This document shows positions 43,443-51,647 of a stretch of DNA of 64,000 nucleotides, piece by piece. A program made the translations under genes and the position numbers. Source of the stretch: Siphonodentalium dalli (Eukaryota; Mollusca; Scaphopoda; Gadilida; Siphonodentaliidae); contig CP136069.1 of the NCBI GenBank assembly GCA_032622095.1, forward strand, positions 84,218,958 through 84,282,957, given 5' to 3'. Position 1 is the first letter of the stretch. The number at the start of each line of letters is the position of its first letter. The notes below the pieces were generated by a model. It did not search any database. It was not told where the DNA came from and saw only the letters and a list, made by a program, of their open reading frames with translations.

Positions 43443-43653
43443 AACCAATTTTTTCAAAAAGAAAAACTTTTAGCATTGCTTAAGAACTAATAATGTTCTT
43501 TGTACCCTATGTTTTGTTTTGAAAAAATCACGCCACGAATAATTTAAAACAAAATATACTTGCAAATATTTGTTGTTGAATAAAATATAAATTGAACAAT
43601 CGTGTTTTTGATTTTTTCAGCAATGAAAGAGTAACCTTTTGGGAAATGTGTGT
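43443..43653. repeat. spacer and shared flank Z, copy 2
   Basis: After the downstream element of cassette 1 comes about 110 bp without signal, then block Z (43577-43669) as described at 41829. No gene. Confidence 0.6.
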
Positions 43654-43669
43654 GGCCCTGAAAAGGGCC
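43654..43669 (-). terminator. histone-type 3' stem-loop for the 162-aa gene
   Basis: Minus strand: AAAAC-GGCCCT-TTTC-AGGGCC-ACACACA, 22 nt beyond the stop codon at 43692. Same stem and loop as at 41903 and 45289; downstream 'CCCAAAAGGTTACTCTTTC' is conserved with cassette 1. Confidence 0.75.
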
Positions 43670-43691
43670 GTTTTAAAATTATCATCTGACT

Positions 43692-44180
43692 TTAACATCG
43701 TTTTGTGTTTTTCTTATATCTTGACATATCTTTCCCATGAGAACCAATAGCTTTTGCGAATTCATCACTTTTCTCTGTATCTTTAGATTCTTTACAAGGA
43801 AGACGAAATCTGACTTTTGTCTCAGTAGAAGGCTTCATGATACTTTTAGGTTCTTTTTCTTTCGCCGCCAATATTTTTTCTTTTTTGATCTGTTTCTGTT
43901 CTTTCGATCTCTGAACATCATGAACCCTGATTGGTATATCTATCTCTTCTGCAACGAAACGAAGATTCACTTTTACTTCTTGATGCGTTACTTGTGTTTT
44001 CACGTCAATATCCCTGCGAAGACATCTCAGTTCATCTAAAATCGCTTTTAAAATGAGTGTATCACCACCTATAGTCATTGTCGTATTAGCTTGGCCTGTT
44101 GACTGTGGTGCCGCATATGTATTCTGTACAACAGGATTACTGTATATCTCACTCTGAAGAAATTCTGTTAACGGATCCAT
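43692..44180 (-). CDS. cassette 2 minus gene, Lys-rich protein with SILK/RVxF-like motifs
   Basis: 162 aa from the ATG at 44180 (MDPLTEFLQS). The longer reading from 44234 starts inside the TATA box (ATGTATAAAAAT) and is rejected. Thr/Gln-rich N-terminus, a short helical region (LILKAILDELRCLRRDID), then a Lys/Glu-rich segment. Residues 113-116 'SIMK' and 122-125 'KVRF' resemble, in the usual order and close spacing, the SILK and RVxF docking motifs of protein phosphatase 1 regulators. That is a motif match only; short motifs occur by chance. No family recognised. Confidence 0.55.
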   Translation of the reverse strand: MDPLTEFLQSEIYSNPVVQNTYAAPQSTGQANTTMTIGGDTLILKAILDELRCLRRDIDVKTQVTHQEVKVNLRFVAEEIDIPIRVHDVQRSKEQKQIKKEKILAAKEKEPKSIMKPSTETKVRFRLPCKESKDTEKSDEFAKAIGSHGKDMSRYKKNTKRC

Positions 44181-44804
44181 CTTTGATAGCAATGCAATGT
44201 AACGTTGATCAAATTCGAAAATATTTTTATACATTTGACACGGGCGTCAATGAAATCACATGTCGCATTGACGTTAAAATTGACAAATGTTTCCTGGCGT
44301 TGTGTTTTTTCAGAGACGGATCAGCATTCATATTTTTCTTGACCATTATTGCATAGCGATCAAACAAATGTTTTTTATTTCGTTAGATCATTATCTATTA
44401 TTTGGTACACATGATTGATATATTTGTTACCTCGTTAGGCAAATATGGAATGTTTTTCTAGTTTTTGGTTTTGGAAATGTACATATTTTATACATAAAAC
44501 TGAACACAAGAAAACATACTGAACATTTTTCTTCATCATTACAATTGATAACTTTACTTGGTCATCGTTTATGAACGAAGATGAATTCATATGTTAAAAT
44601 ATCTTAATTAATTGCATATACTATCATGAATTTAATCTATATCATATCGAAATGGTGAAACTAACAGATAATGCACTGAAAAGAAACACAACGTCAGGGA
44701 GCATTTGTCATTTTTAACGTCAAAGTATTATGTGCTTTCTCTACCGCCCGCGCAATCGTGATATATGTTCAAGACGGATCTTCAGACTTATTCTACATTC
44801 AAAG
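44181..44804. promoter_or_regulatory. cassette 2 bidirectional promoter
   Basis: Closely matches cassette 1: the 'gggcgtcaatgaaatcacat' block at 44242, 'cttgaccattattgcatagcg', 'aacatactgaacatttttct' and 'accgcccgcgcaatcgtgat' all occur in the same order. Minus TATA (TATAAAAATA) at 44222-44232; plus box gatatatg near 44760. It has one copy of the 279-bp block instead of two. Confidence 0.7.
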
Positions 44805-45269
44805 ATGACTGCTGTAAACATAACAGATCTTGACGAGATAATGGCCGGTGGGGTATACTGTAAAGCAGTGTACGGTGAAGAAATATCGCTGTTTTGGAGG
44901 GCACTCAGCCTCGGGGTTTACGGGACGACCGATGGATGGATGATTCTGAGAGATGCGGCAGTTGACCTGTACTACGCAGAGAGTGACGAACTTGGTGCGT
45001 CGGCACAAGATTTACGGCGCACACCACTTTTGGCTGAATCAAGATTGATGGTTGAATTAGCGGCGACTGTTATACAGCGACCTATCGTCATGTTTGATGC
45101 TACCAAAGGCGGCTACAAATCAACACCAAGATTCAAGTCATCAATAACTCTAGTGTGGATCCCACACGTTTGCCACGAGCATTATTGTGAATGCGAAATA
45201 TGGATGAGGCGAGGAGACAAATCAATTGAAGTTTTGGCGAACAAAGAAGTTCAATGTGGCGGATTCTAA
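44805..45269 (+). CDS. OTU-like protein, catalytic Cys position replaced by Ser
   Basis: 154 aa from the ATG at 44805. The pattern 'EEISLFWRALSLGVYG' (25-40) followed by 'LRDAAVDLY' parallels the OTU signature DGNCLFRALS..LYG....LR..; Ser28 stands where the nucleophilic Cys is expected. 'MVELAATVIQRPIVMFD' (82-98) matches the conserved E-LxALAxxLxRPIxVF helix-strand. 'HEHYCEC' (124-130) supplies the HY motif with the catalytic His (His126). OTU proteases remove ubiquitin or ubiquitin-like modifiers. Ser instead of Cys suggests a binding-only pseudo-enzyme, or that a different residue acts. Possible host-defence antagonist (inference). A histone-type hairpin follows 19 nt after the stop. Confidence 0.55.
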   Translation: MTAVNITDLDEIMAGGVYCKAVYGEEISLFWRALSLGVYGTTDGWMILRDAAVDLYYAESDELGASAQDLRRTPLLAESRLMVELAATVIQRPIVMFDATKGGYKSTPRFKSSITLVWIPHVCHEHYCECEIWMRRGDKSIEVLANKEVQCGGF

Positions 45270-45288
45270 ACTATAACAAAAATAAAAC

Positions 45289-45304
45289 GGCCCTTTTCAG
45301 GGCC
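45289..45304 (+). terminator. histone-type 3' stem-loop for the OTU-like gene
   Basis: Plus strand: AAAAC-GGCCCT-TTTC-AGGGCC-ACCAAA, beginning 19 nt after the stop. It is followed at about 12 nt by 'cgaaaagaaaaactc', a purine-rich tract like the U7-binding histone downstream element. An AATAAA overlaps the 5' flank (45281-45286). This is the closest of all copies to the canonical histone 3' end. Confidence 0.8.
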
Positions 45305-45384
45305 ACCAAATATTCGAAAAGAAAAACTCTTGATTGCTAATTGATATTTTCCAAAGTGAGATTTTCCTTTTGAAAAAAAATAAT

Positions 45385-45582
45385 TCTAAGTCCATTTTCA
45401 TTTTTTCGATCAGAAATGTCACATCAATGACAGGAACATCTATCCTCAGGGTGGGAACTATGGCCCAGTACCCCCCAGACATGGGCACTATGGCCCAGTA
45501 CCCCCCAGACATGGGCACTATGGCCCAGTACCCCCCAGACATGTCTGGGGGGTACTGGGCCATAGTGCCCACCATTACTACT
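45385..45582. repeat. Polinton right terminal inverted repeat
   Basis: 198 bp, inverse of the left end from tctaagtcc to the terminal attactact. It has three inner and one outer copies of the 30-bp unit in inverted arrangement, so it is shorter than the left repeat by unit number only. Followed by TATGTC (45583-45588). Confidence 0.9.
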
Positions 45583-46142
45583 TATGTCTGCGACACTGTG
45601 TGCTTAGAATAATTTCTGTGAATTTTGAGGGTATGACTTTGCGGCGGCTGTGGATCTAGCTCCAGGTACACTGTCTTATTATCCCTTCGGCGTTTTAAAC
45701 AATATGCTTATATGTTTATATTATTATGGTAAACATGAAGAGCGTTCTTTGTTGCTGAATTCCTGATATAGAACTAATAAATAGCGTTTATATCATTTGT
45801 GTATGATTAGCCAGTAACACTGTGCTTTCTTCTGTGACACAATCAGACTCTTGCTTTAATAGGTAAAATATAGTAGGTCTTTATGATTTACCACATGTGG
45901 TTTTACTTAGCTTTCCATATATGGAAGTCATGAATAATTCAAAAGCGCCATACTAGTATATGGAGATGCTACTCCAAAACTTTGACAAGTCCAATTTATT
46001 GTGTGCGAATTCGTGCAATATATATATATGTGTGTATATATATATTGCACGAATTCGCTAATCGATGGTGATTAATCTGGTGTAAAGAGCGTGTTGGCGA
46101 TATCAAAGCAGTTGATACAACTGATGCGAGGTAAGTGCAAAT
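45583..46142. mobile_element. MULE-bearing segment, copy 1, right part
   Basis: Nearly identical to 49642-50199, starting at the duplicated TATGTC. It contains the 5' end of the MULE N-terminal frame (minus strand) and the palindrome at 46005. Homology ends at ...gaggtaagtgcaaat in both copies. Confidence 0.85.
46005..46058. repeat. perfect 20+ bp palindrome around a TA/TG tract
   Basis: gcgaattcgtgcaatatata... pairs exactly with ...tatatattgcacgaattcgc. The second copy at 50064-50115 has the same arms but a shorter TA tract. Confidence 0.8.
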
Positions 46143-46622
46143 ATGAATTTCTGTGCATACTATTTATCATGGATGTTAAAATGGACATGTAAATAGGAAT
46201 GAGTAATTTTGAGGTCATTCGGCCAAAAAAACATGGCTACCAGCGGCCATCTTGGATTTCAAAATTTGCAACAAAATACAACACGATAACTGCCTGCAGT
46301 CAGTTTACCAGTTAGAATTACATTATTTCTCTCATTCAAACTGATTCAAAGTGTTTTTGAAGCCCAACTCATTGCCAAAACACTAAAAACAAGCAGGAAT
46401 TTTTTTTTTTAGTTGCGGAAAAAATTGCTTGTTGGTGGCTTTGACCACCCACCCACCCCGGCATACGTGCCGGAAGAAATTTTTTCACCCCCCCCTGGAA
46501 CATTCGGTAATTAACATATTACCGTACGCGATTTTGGTGATTAATCAGTGAATTAACTGATGCGGGTTTCACTAATTGATTAACCCCTGGATACAGTGTG
46601 TGATATAAGGGTCGATATAAGC
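46143..46622. repeat. dispersed repeat R (inverted, truncated) plus unassigned DNA
   Basis: 46143-46500 is an inverted copy of the repeat also at about 55555-56045 and 62565-63050; it ends at a C-run. 46500-46622 is unassigned and separates the two MULE segments. No gene. Confidence 0.65.
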
Positions 46623-47433
46623 CATGTTCGAATGAAATTAACAAGGATTAACCATTATTTACTCGAGAATGGTCCTGAATTATGCTTTATTGAGAAAGTA
46701 ATACTTATATTATTAAATTTCATCACATGCATGGCTGTTATCTTTGATGTGATAGGAATGAAAATTAGTTAATTACCGCACATACATGTAGCATGAATGG
46801 TAAGCTTTGGTGGTCCAACTATATCCCATGGATTGTTTGCGAGATTGGCTTTTTTTTTTGTGAAAGGGAACTTTCCACTTTGAAGATTGATTTCGGGAAT
46901 ACCTGTTGTGATAGCTAGGCTTGTGACTAATTATCAATTATTAGTAGGCCTACTGTATAATAGACATTCATTTTGGTATTGAGAGATCTTCGCATAGATC
47001 TACGCAAATGACGCGAGTACGTCAATATACCTCATAATTCATCAGCGTTTAAATTTGCAACATTCTAAATGTTGTATTCGCATGACGGTTTTTTTTAATT
47101 TTCACGGTATGTATAATATATATAATATATAAGGTGAGAAATGAATACCCATTATCAACTGTGCACCAGAGATCGTCTCAACGTTGCACCTGACATCGCA
47201 TATCACGGTTACCATTTGTGATATTCACACATACATCATTGAGGGTCAAATTTGATGTTGTGTTAGTGGCGATGTTTCGACTAATTTGATATAGTTTTAT
47301 CAAGTGGGAGACAGGTTGATAAACTTATATTGATTCGGTAAAGTCTCATCAGAGTGTGAACCGTTTTTTTTTTTGAAACAACCAAAAAATAGTGAGCAGA
47401 ATCGAGCTCTTAGTTATTTTAGATAAATTGTGT

Positions 47434-47449
47434 GGCCCTGAAAAGGGCC
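47434..47449 (-). terminator. histone-type 3' stem-loop in MULE copy 2
   Basis: Identical to 26134-26149: AAAAA-GGCCCT-TTTC-AGGGCC-ACACAA on the minus strand, about 690 bases downstream of the transposase stop. Confidence 0.5.
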
Positions 47450-47590
47450 TTTTTAAATCTTGGACTTTCATATTCTTCGCTATGGAGCTAGAAATTCACC
47501 TGATAAACTTGAAAAACATTAATAACTCCACCTGAAATTAAACGTGAAATTAAATAATTTTAATAATATATATAGGCCTAGCATTTATGA

Positions 47591-47916
47591 CACGATCATA
47601 ATCCTACTGATGTCTAGCTCGTTTTCCGATATGTTTACCAAGGAACTCCACGTTCAGCGCGTGTCACTAACGGTGACTCGCCCCAAGGTGAGTTGGGCAT
47701 CAGTAGAATTACGCATATATCTATGGTATTATTTAACATTAAATTATAATATAGATCAATATAAGCATTTACATAATGGCACGATCATCATCCTACTTAT
47801 ATCCAGCTCTCGTTTCCCGATACGTTTACCAGGGAGCTCCACGTTCAGCGTGTGTCACTATCGGTGACTCACCCCAAGGTGAGTTGGGTATAAGTAGGAT
47901 GCATCGTGTCATTATA
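47591..47916. repeat. tandem pair of long hairpins, second location
   Basis: Same two units as 26291-26616, with only a couple of substitutions. Confidence 0.5.
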
Positions 47917-48136
47917 CCATATATACAACGGAGTCAACGCCATGGAGAGGGTGCAGTTCCGCCCAGCTGCCATAAGGTCGGTCGGGGCGCCCAATCTCTT
48001 ATAGTGGTGCAATGCCATGTTCGACTTTTTCTTTCTTTTTATTTTTCTCTTTTCTTCTCTAGAACTAAAAACAAATATCTGTGACTACACGTCAATAAAA
48101 CCATGCAGTCACATATGCCTTAATTGTCGTTCTACT

Positions 48137-49318
48137 TTATTTTTTGCTCTTTTTCGGGGCTGGCTTCTTGGTACTGCTTGGTAATTTCGGGATGGTTGTC
48201 GTTTTGGCATTTCTTTTTCTTTTTCTTTGTCCTGGTTTCTTTCCGCCATTCAATGAAATGAGCACCGATCTAAGGCCGTCTGTCGTTCGCTGGTATCGGT
48301 CTCCTGCTGGCTTCGCCGTCTTGAGAAATCGCTGGTAATGTCGGTCGCGATCCTCTTTTGATTTTGTCGCCCAAACATCAGGTTTTACAGTAAAGCGCCT
48401 ATATTCGGGAGCAAGTTGATATTGTCCGAACCCGATCATACTGCGTTGCAGCTCCTTGTATTCGCCGCTAACCACGTCATACAGTTTTGTAATTAAATCG
48501 CTCAAGTTCTGTTTTTTCCAATTCACTGCTTGTTTGAGAATATGATTAAGGCTTTCACAGTTGTTGTTAGTCCAATTAACTACGTCGAGAAGGGGCCCAG
48601 GTTGAGTCGATGTGACGAAATTTTCTTTCAAAAGCGGAGTCAGTCTGTTGTCGAAGTAGTCGTCAAATTTTGTCTGTGCCGTCAGTTTTTGATTTCTGAT
48701 TTCTTGCTTGGCTCTTAGTAGTCGGGATTCAAATGTCAGTGTATCGTCTGATGAAGTAATACCTGTGTCTTTGTCGAAAATGGCATCTACAATTGGCTTC
48801 CTCTGTTCTGTTGATGCTCCCACCACGTCCTTCAGATAGTCTAATACATTTGTTTTCAGATGACGATTACAAGAAAGTCGGTTCCCGGATGGAAAGCAAG
48901 AGTCGATCGCTTTCCGCATTGCCAATTCATCGTCCGTGCCTATTGTTGGACTGTGGGGTGCGTCGGCGATGACTGTCGCAATTTCGCCGAAAAACGAACG
49001 AAAAGACGGGAAGTCACTATTCCCATGTAAAAAAGCTGGACCTGGAAATATTGGATGCTCGTTGGTGTCCTTGCGAATTACAGATAACTGTTTATAGCAT
49101 CCTATCGTCACATGAACGTCTCCTAGATTGAAAGTCTTATCGAAACCCAAGGGTGTTGTAATTGCGGTGGGGAAATTACAGCAAAATCTTTTAATGTCGT
49201 TGATTTGATCCTGGGTGTAAAGAATTACCATCGGAATTTTGTCTTTTGTATGAATAACCTTTTGCACGAATGGGTGATATTGGACTAAGTTCTCAACTTG
49301 TTGAACATGATCTGCAAA
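48137..49318 (-). CDS. Mutator-like (MULE) transposase, catalytic part
   Basis: An open frame of 393 codons from just after a TAA at 49319-49321 to the stop at 48137; it has no ATG at its beginning because it continues the N-terminal frame through a +1 shift. It matches invertebrate MULE transposases: 'HPFVQKVIHTKDKIPMVILY', 'LGFDKTFNLG' (first catalytic Asp), 'PIFPGPAFLHGN', 'IGTDDELAMRKAI' (second Asp), 'CNRHLKTNVLDYL' and 'NNCESLNHIL' (likely Glu). The C-terminus is Lys-rich (nuclear). It would cut and paste MULE DNA. Intact here, frameshifted in copy 1. Confidence 0.85.
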   Translation of the reverse strand, partial: FADHVQQVENLVQYHPFVQKVIHTKDKIPMVILYTQDQINDIKRFCCNFPTAITTPLGFDKTFNLGDVHVTIGCYKQLSVIRKDTNEHPIFPGPAFLHGNSDFPSFRSFFGEIATVIADAPHSPTIGTDDELAMRKAIDSCFPSGNRLSCNRHLKTNVLDYLKDVVGASTEQRKPIVDAIFDKDTGITSSDDTLTFESRLLRAKQEIRNQKLTAQTKFDDYFDNRLTPLLKENFVTSTQPGPLLDVVNWTNNNCESLNHILKQAVNWKKQNLSDLITKLYDVVSGEYKELQRSMIGFGQYQLAPEYRRFTVKPDVWATKSKEDRDRHYQRFLKTAKPAGDRYQRTTDGLRSVLISLNGGKKPGQRKRKRNAKTTTIPKLPSSTKKPAPKKSKK

Positions 49319-49766
49319 TTAAGTTGCGGCGATTTCCTTCAACGTTGTCGTTTTTCTTTTTTTCCTGATATTTGATGTTCTGCACTTGCTTTAGGGACCT
49401 TCGGGCTGAGTAGATATCTTCTTCTTCGTTGACCAGTTTTCGATATACTTGATGCGGCTGTCCTGTCGTTGCTTGTTTTTTTATTTTGTCCATAGCTGCT
49501 TTAGGCATCCTGACATAATCCGCAGACAGTTTAGTGCTTTTGCCATGTGGCGCTGCTCCCGGAAATTTGCCGACATATTCAATCATTGCACGTTTGTTGA
49601 TTGACAGGTACTCGTGATCGATCCAAGTTATTCGTTTTTGGTATGTCTGCGACACTGTGTGCTTAGAATAATTTCTGTGAATTTTGAGGGTATGACTTTG
49701 CGGCGGCTGTGGATCTAGCTCCAGGTACACTGTCTTATTATCCCTTCGGTGTTTTAAACAATATGC
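49293..49766 (-). CDS. MULE transposase N-terminal frame
   Basis: Frame open from 49766 to the TGA at 49293. Reads 'KRITWIDHEYLSINKRAMIE', 'YVGKFPGAAPHGKSTKLSAD', 'YVRMPKAAMDKIKKQA' and 'QVYRKLVNEEED', matching the region upstream of the catalytic core in mollusc MULEs. It runs into the core frame after a single-base (+1) shift around 'atttgcagatcatg' (reverse strand, near 49305-49318), the same in copy 1. No ATG is obvious at its 5' end; the first internal Met is at 49586. In copy 1 the Polinton splits this frame. Confidence 0.7.
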   Translation of the reverse strand, partial: AYCLKHRRDNKTVYLELDPQPPQSHTLKIHRNYSKHTVSQTYQKRITWIDHEYLSINKRAMIEYVGKFPGAAPHGKSTKLSADYVRMPKAAMDKIKKQATTGQPHQVYRKLVNEEEDIYSARRSLKQVQNIKYQEKKKNDNVEGNRRNLICRSCSTS

Positions 49767-50199
49767 TTATATGTTTATATTATTATGGTAAACATGAAGA
49801 GCGTTCTTTGTTGCTGAATTCCTGATATAGAACTAATAAATAGCGTTTATATCATTTGTGTATGATTAGCCAGTAACACTGTGCTTTCTTCTGTGACACA
49901 ATCAGACTCTTGCTTTAATAGGTAAAATATAGTAGGTCTTTATGATTTACCACATGTGGTTTTACTTAGCTTTCCATATATGGAAGTCATGAATAATTCA
50001 AAAGCGCCATACTAGTATATGGAGATGCTACTCCAAAACTTTGACAAGTCCAATTTATTGTGTGCGAATTCGTGCAATATATATATGTGTGTATATATAT
50101 ATTGCACGAATTCGCTAATCGATGGTGATTAATCTGGTGTAAAGAGCGTGTTGGCGATATCAAAGCAGTTGATACAACTGATGCGAGGTAAGTGCAAAT

Positions 50200-50712
50200 T
50201 TCCATGTTAATGTTATAAAGAGCGTTTACTTTGATATTAAAAAAATTTGTAGAAATTAATCCACACATTTTTATCTAGCAAGTCTTGTTAATCTATATCT
50301 TGATATAAAAGATATCGACCCAATAAAAGCCAGAAATAAAGAGCGTTCATCAATACTTTGTTTATAGAAATATGGTATTCCATCAAGTTCAGATTCAGAT
50401 CACAACATGCAGTTACCAACGCTCGTTCCAAATTAGTTGTAAAATGTATCTTTATAAATATCCTTTGTGGCGTACAATAGTAGTCGTGTTGCATGCATGA
50501 TGTCTAAGATTGTAACCGGATTGATTTTCTGCAACGTGAAGAATGTCACGTGAGTCGTGTAATCTGTTTTCATACACCCATGACGACAAACGGTAGAAGT
50601 TACAAGTTTTCAAATCGCAACCTGACTATAGTATCAATATACATTCGGCCATCGGCACTTGCATGGCCATGTATTCAGACCATCGATAGCGGATCGGAGA
50701 AGCTTGTTTTAC
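50200..50712. other. no gene seen
   Basis: AT-rich, after the end of the MULE-segment homology. Short frames only. Confidence 0.4.
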
Positions 50713-50979
50713 TTATCGACGCATATTCACTATCATCTCGAATAGGAAGTATGTATAATATACGAACCTGTCTAATGCTGCAATCACATTGTAGCTTCCG
50801 TCATAGTTGAAGCCGCACACTTTGCAATAGAATTTTAGCTCGGGAGAGTTCCATTTTTTCAACATTTCTGGGGTCATTGGAACACACCGACGATGTATCC
50901 ACACTGAACACATTTCGCACTGAATGCTGTTGGTACCACATCCAGAAGAACAAACACCACATGGATATTTTGAAGACAT
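50713..50979 (-). CDS. PHD-finger exon
   Basis: ATG at 50979. The C4HC3 pattern is complete: Cys7-x2-Cys10, Cys21-x2-Cys24, His29-x2-Cys32, then 'FYCKVCGF' supplies the last pair; the WIH core (VWIHRRC) is present. PHD fingers bind histone tails. The frame after 'YNVIAALDR' loses similarity and a plausible donor (cag|gttcgt near 50768) lies there, so only about 70 residues are probably coding. Similar PHD starts occur in mobile-element-encoded proteins of molluscs (recalled); gene or transposon cannot be decided. Confidence 0.6.
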   Translation of the reverse strand: MSSKYPCGVCSSGCGTNSIQCEMCSVWIHRRCVPMTPEMLKKWNSPELKFYCKVCGFNYDGSYNVIAALDRFVYYTYFLFEMIVNMRR

Positions 50980-51185
50980 GCTTATAATTTTATCAAACTT
51001 CGGAAAGTGATAACCATTGTTGTTGTTGTTGTGTAGTTTCCGGCCGCAGGCCGGGTAGGATGGTCGGAACGCATTGTGCTATTCCCTTCACCCTTTCTTG
51101 ATATGTTCGATGAAAATCGATTGTTGAGGCTGTTGATGTTGTTCAGATGCGGAGGCTGACCGGAGGCAAAGTGAGGTTGGGATGT

Positions 51186-51641
51186 TTAGCTTTTGCTGGT
51201 TGCTTTTAGCTTTTTTCTTTTCTTGTTTTTACTTTTCGGAGGATATATTTTATCAAAGGCTGCCATTGCTGTTATTCTAGTCTCTTCTGCTTTCTTAATT
51301 GATTCGTCTAGGCTGGCGTGATATTTAGCTGATTCTTTCATGTAGTTTTCTCTCTCTAGGCGGGTGGCATCTGTTTCTTGTTCGGTTACCGGTGATATAG
51401 GATTGTCAGGCTCTGGCTCGTTGTATTCCGGAGTCTTCGGGATGAAGTCGGAGGTGTCCGCGTCTGGCCGTAGAGGCGATGGTGGTGGTGATTCCATCTC
51501 CTGGACAGACTGGGTCGGGATCTCGACTGCATGGGAGGAGCTGGCTGGTGTAACATCCGTCGCCTTCTTCTCTTTCCACGCGGCTAGTCTCTCGGCATCT
51601 CTTTTTTTCCTTGATGGTGTTTTCTTCTTTTTTTTGTTCAT
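51186..51641 (-). CDS. Lys/Pro-rich ORF, likely mobile-element-derived
   Basis: 151 aa, ATG at 51641. The start 'KKKKKTPSRKKRDAERLAAW' resembles the KKxPSxxRRDxxR segment I recall in Gag-like/accessory ORFs of mollusc elements. The middle is Pro/Ser/Asp-rich and disordered (ESPPPSPLRPDAD); a helix and a basic tail (KSKNKKRKKLK) follow. No catalytic domain. The 86-codon frame at 51648-51908 lies directly upstream. Confidence 0.45.
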   Translation of the reverse strand: MNKKKKKTPSRKKRDAERLAAWKEKKATDVTPASSSHAVEIPTQSVQEMESPPPSPLRPDADTSDFIPKTPEYNEPEPDNPISPVTEQETDATRLERENYMKESAKYHASLDESIKKAEETRITAMAAFDKIYPPKSKNKKRKKLKATSKS

Positions 51642-51647
51642 CTTTTG

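Larger units (their letters stand above)
28356..45582. mobile_element. complete Polinton (Maverick) element, 17,227 bp
   Basis: Bounded by TATGTC at 28350-28355 and 45583-45588. The uninterrupted MULE copy reads a single ggTATGTCtgcgac at 49642-49647, a direct empty-site proof of a 6-bp target duplication, as expected for Polintons. Both ends begin AGTAGTAATGGTGGG. The element holds the full Polinton set: protein-primed DNA polymerase B, DDE integrase, packaging ATPase, adenain-like protease, major and minor capsid proteins, plus accessory genes. All large frames are open. The capsid genes place it in the virus-like Polinton/adintovirus group; whether it makes particles cannot be judged from sequence. 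Confidence 0.95.
46623..50199. mobile_element. MULE-bearing segment, copy 2 (no Polinton)
   Basis: An intact counterpart of copy 1 that shows the pre-insertion sequence at 49642-49647. Flanks on both sides differ from copy 1. No terminal inverted repeats or target duplications are evident at the homology limits, so this could be a segmental duplication and not two insertions. Carries the transposase frames, hairpins (47591-47916) and stem-loop (47434-47449). Confidence 0.85.

Noticed and set aside
44181-44234. 18-residue extension of the 162-aa protein
   Set aside because: Its ATG is the TATA box itself (ATGTATAAAAAT), which is conserved in the other cassette upstream of a different gene.
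45289-45304. A real histone gene cluster as source of the stem-loops
   Set aside because: No H1, H2A, H2B, H3 or H4 coding sequence is visible in the window; the hairpins follow Polinton and MULE genes.
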